A stretch of DNA of 7,075 nt from Flavobacteriales bacterium (GTDB lineage: Bacteria > Bacteroidota > Bacteroidia > Flavobacteriales > Flavobacteriaceae): assembly GCA_015494775.1 (NCBI GenBank), contig WGAP01000013.1, positions 1 through 7,075 of the forward strand, written 5' to 3'. Shown one piece after another: positions 5,978-7,075 of the stretch. Under the pieces are notes generated by a model that was given only the letters and a program-made list of their open reading frames with translations, was not told the DNA's origin and made no database searches. A program made the position numbers and the translations under genes. The first letter of the stretch is position 1. Every line of letters begins with the position of its first letter.

Positions 5978-7075
5978 TTAATCGTAGAGTTCTTCGCGCA
6001 AAATATCCATTACTTCGCGCACGGTTTCTTCTTCCAAACCGGTTCGGCGAACCAAGTAATCCACATCGTGTTCCAAAACGCTTTTGGCATAATCCAAACC
6101 GATTTTGCGGAAGGCCTCGATAATGGAAGGAGCGATTTCGTTTTCGAATTCGGTCAGTTCGATGTCCTCCTCGGCGTTTTCTTCGTAGCGTTTGATGTTC
6201 AATTGACGCTCGGTAATCATGGAAGCCAGGGCCACGTTGACGCCTTTTTTGCCGATGGCCTTGGACACATCGTCGGGTTTGACATAAATGTCGGCCTCGG
6301 GTTCACCCTTGTCGTTGGTGAACAGATACAGTTTGACCACCTTGGCGGGCGAAATGGCACGTTTGATAAAAAGTTCCTCGTTGTCGGTGTAGTTAATCAC
6401 GTCGATGTTTTCGTTGTTCAGTTCGCGGACAATGCCGTGGATGCGCGAGCCCTTGATGCCCACACAGGCGCCCACAGGGTCGATGCGGTCGTCGTAGGTG
6501 GAAACGGCCACCTTGGCTTTGGTGCCCGGAATGCGGGCCACTTTGTTTATGGTGATCAAACCTTCCTCGATTTCGGGAATTTCCTGTTCGAACAATTTTT
6601 TCAAGAAAGCGTTATCGGTACGTGAAAGGATCACCACCGGTTTGTTTTTAACGGTTTCCACTTTTTTGATGATGCCTTTGACCCTGTCGTCTTTACGGAA
6701 GTTATCGCCGGGGATTTTTTCGTCTTTGGGCAACACCAATTCATGGCCTTCGTCATCGATCAGGTAAACGGCATCACGGCGCACGTGATTGACCTCGGCG
6801 GTGTAGATTTCACCAATGCGGTCTTTGAAAAAGTCCAATACCTGCTTGTTTTCGTATTCGTTAAGTTTGGTATCGAAAAGCTGTTTGAGCCGCGATACAT
6901 AACGGCGCCCCAGATCTTCGATTTTCACTTCTTTGGAAATTTCGTCGCCCACTTCGGCATCGGGGTCGATTTGGCGGGCGTCGGAAAGCCGGATTTGGCG
7001 GTTGGGATTAAAATCCTCCGCATCATCTTCCACCACTTCGTAGTAAACCCACATTTCGATGTCGCCGTTGTCGGG
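5978..7075 (-). CDS. nusA: Transcription termination/antitermination protein NusA (5' end outside window)
   Basis: NusA binds RNA polymerase and nascent RNA and modulates pausing, termination and antitermination. The visible part is 365 codons, running in frame from the window edge; about 45-50 N-terminal residues are likely missing given the usual length near 410 in this group. Numbered from the first visible codon, the end of the polymerase-binding N-terminal domain is at 1-83, followed by an S1 domain (about 85-142). KH1 with GACVGIKGSRIHG is at 202-214, and KH2 with AIGKKGVNV at 273-281. A short acidic, helical C-terminal extension has TEFENEIAPSIIEAF around 308-322. It ends ELYD-TAA at 5978. 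The Met at 7052-7054 is internal, not the start. It is followed by infB after 73 bp, the conserved nusA-infB order. Confidence 0.97.
   Translation of the reverse strand, partial: PDNGDIEMWVYYEVVEDDAEDFNPNRQIRLSDARQIDPDAEVGDEISKEVKIEDLGRRYVSRLKQLFDTKLNEYENKQVLDFFKDRIGEIYTAEVNHVRRDAVYLIDDEGHELVLPKDEKIPGDNFRKDDRVKGIIKKVETVKNKPVVILSRTDNAFLKKLFEQEIPEIEEGLITINKVARIPGTKAKVAVSTYDDRIDPVGACVGIKGSRIHGIVRELNNENIDVINYTDNEELFIKRAISPAKVVKLYLFTNDKGEPEADIYVKPDDVSKAIGKKGVNVALASMITERQLNIKRYEENAEEDIELTEFENEIAPSIIEAFRKIGLDYAKSVLEHDVDYLVRRTGLEEETVREVMDILREELYD

Overview
The window reads as a chromosomal segment of a moderately GC-rich bacterium, most likely a member of Bacteroidota. The reasons are the weak or absent Shine-Dalgarno sequences, a good match to the Bacteroidota -7 promoter consensus (TAnnTTTG) ahead of infB, and an IF-2 with a long Lys/Glu/Pro/Ala-rich N-terminal linker. 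The phylum is an inference from these signals; no rRNA gene is present.

Four genes lie head to tail on the minus strand and fill 551-7075. Transcription runs from the right edge leftwards: nusA (5' end cut off by the window edge), infB (translation initiation factor IF-2), wecB (UDP-GlcNAc 2-epimerase) and wecC (UDP-ManNAc dehydrogenase). nusA-infB is the classic transcription/translation operon core. wecB starts only 10 bp after the infB stop, so the two are probably co-transcribed. WecB and WecC catalyse consecutive steps from UDP-GlcNAc through UDP-ManNAc to UDP-ManNAcA, a precursor of surface polysaccharides. An envelope-sugar pathway is thus appended to a housekeeping operon. A likely internal promoter sits in the 73-bp nusA-infB gap.

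The 319-bp gap between wecB and wecC is not ordinary spacer. It holds a GC-rich, palindrome-rich element (about 1825-2081) that includes a perfect 15-bp GC-only hairpin. A shorter, inverted relative sits at about 349-417, sharing a 28-bp terminal block (26/28 identical) and the opposite-end octamer CGGGCGCC. This looks like a dispersed intergenic repeat family with conserved ends and a variable interior.

The left 550 bp is a patchwork. At 1-160 on the plus strand is the C-terminal end of a DDE transposase that enters from outside the window. It is followed by a strong intrinsic terminator facing the minus-strand operon (205-240), the short repeat copy, a 7-bp tandem repeat, and a 15-bp direct repeat whose copies can pair alternatively with a complementary segment between them. 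The conserved gene block therefore ends beside mobile and repetitive DNA.
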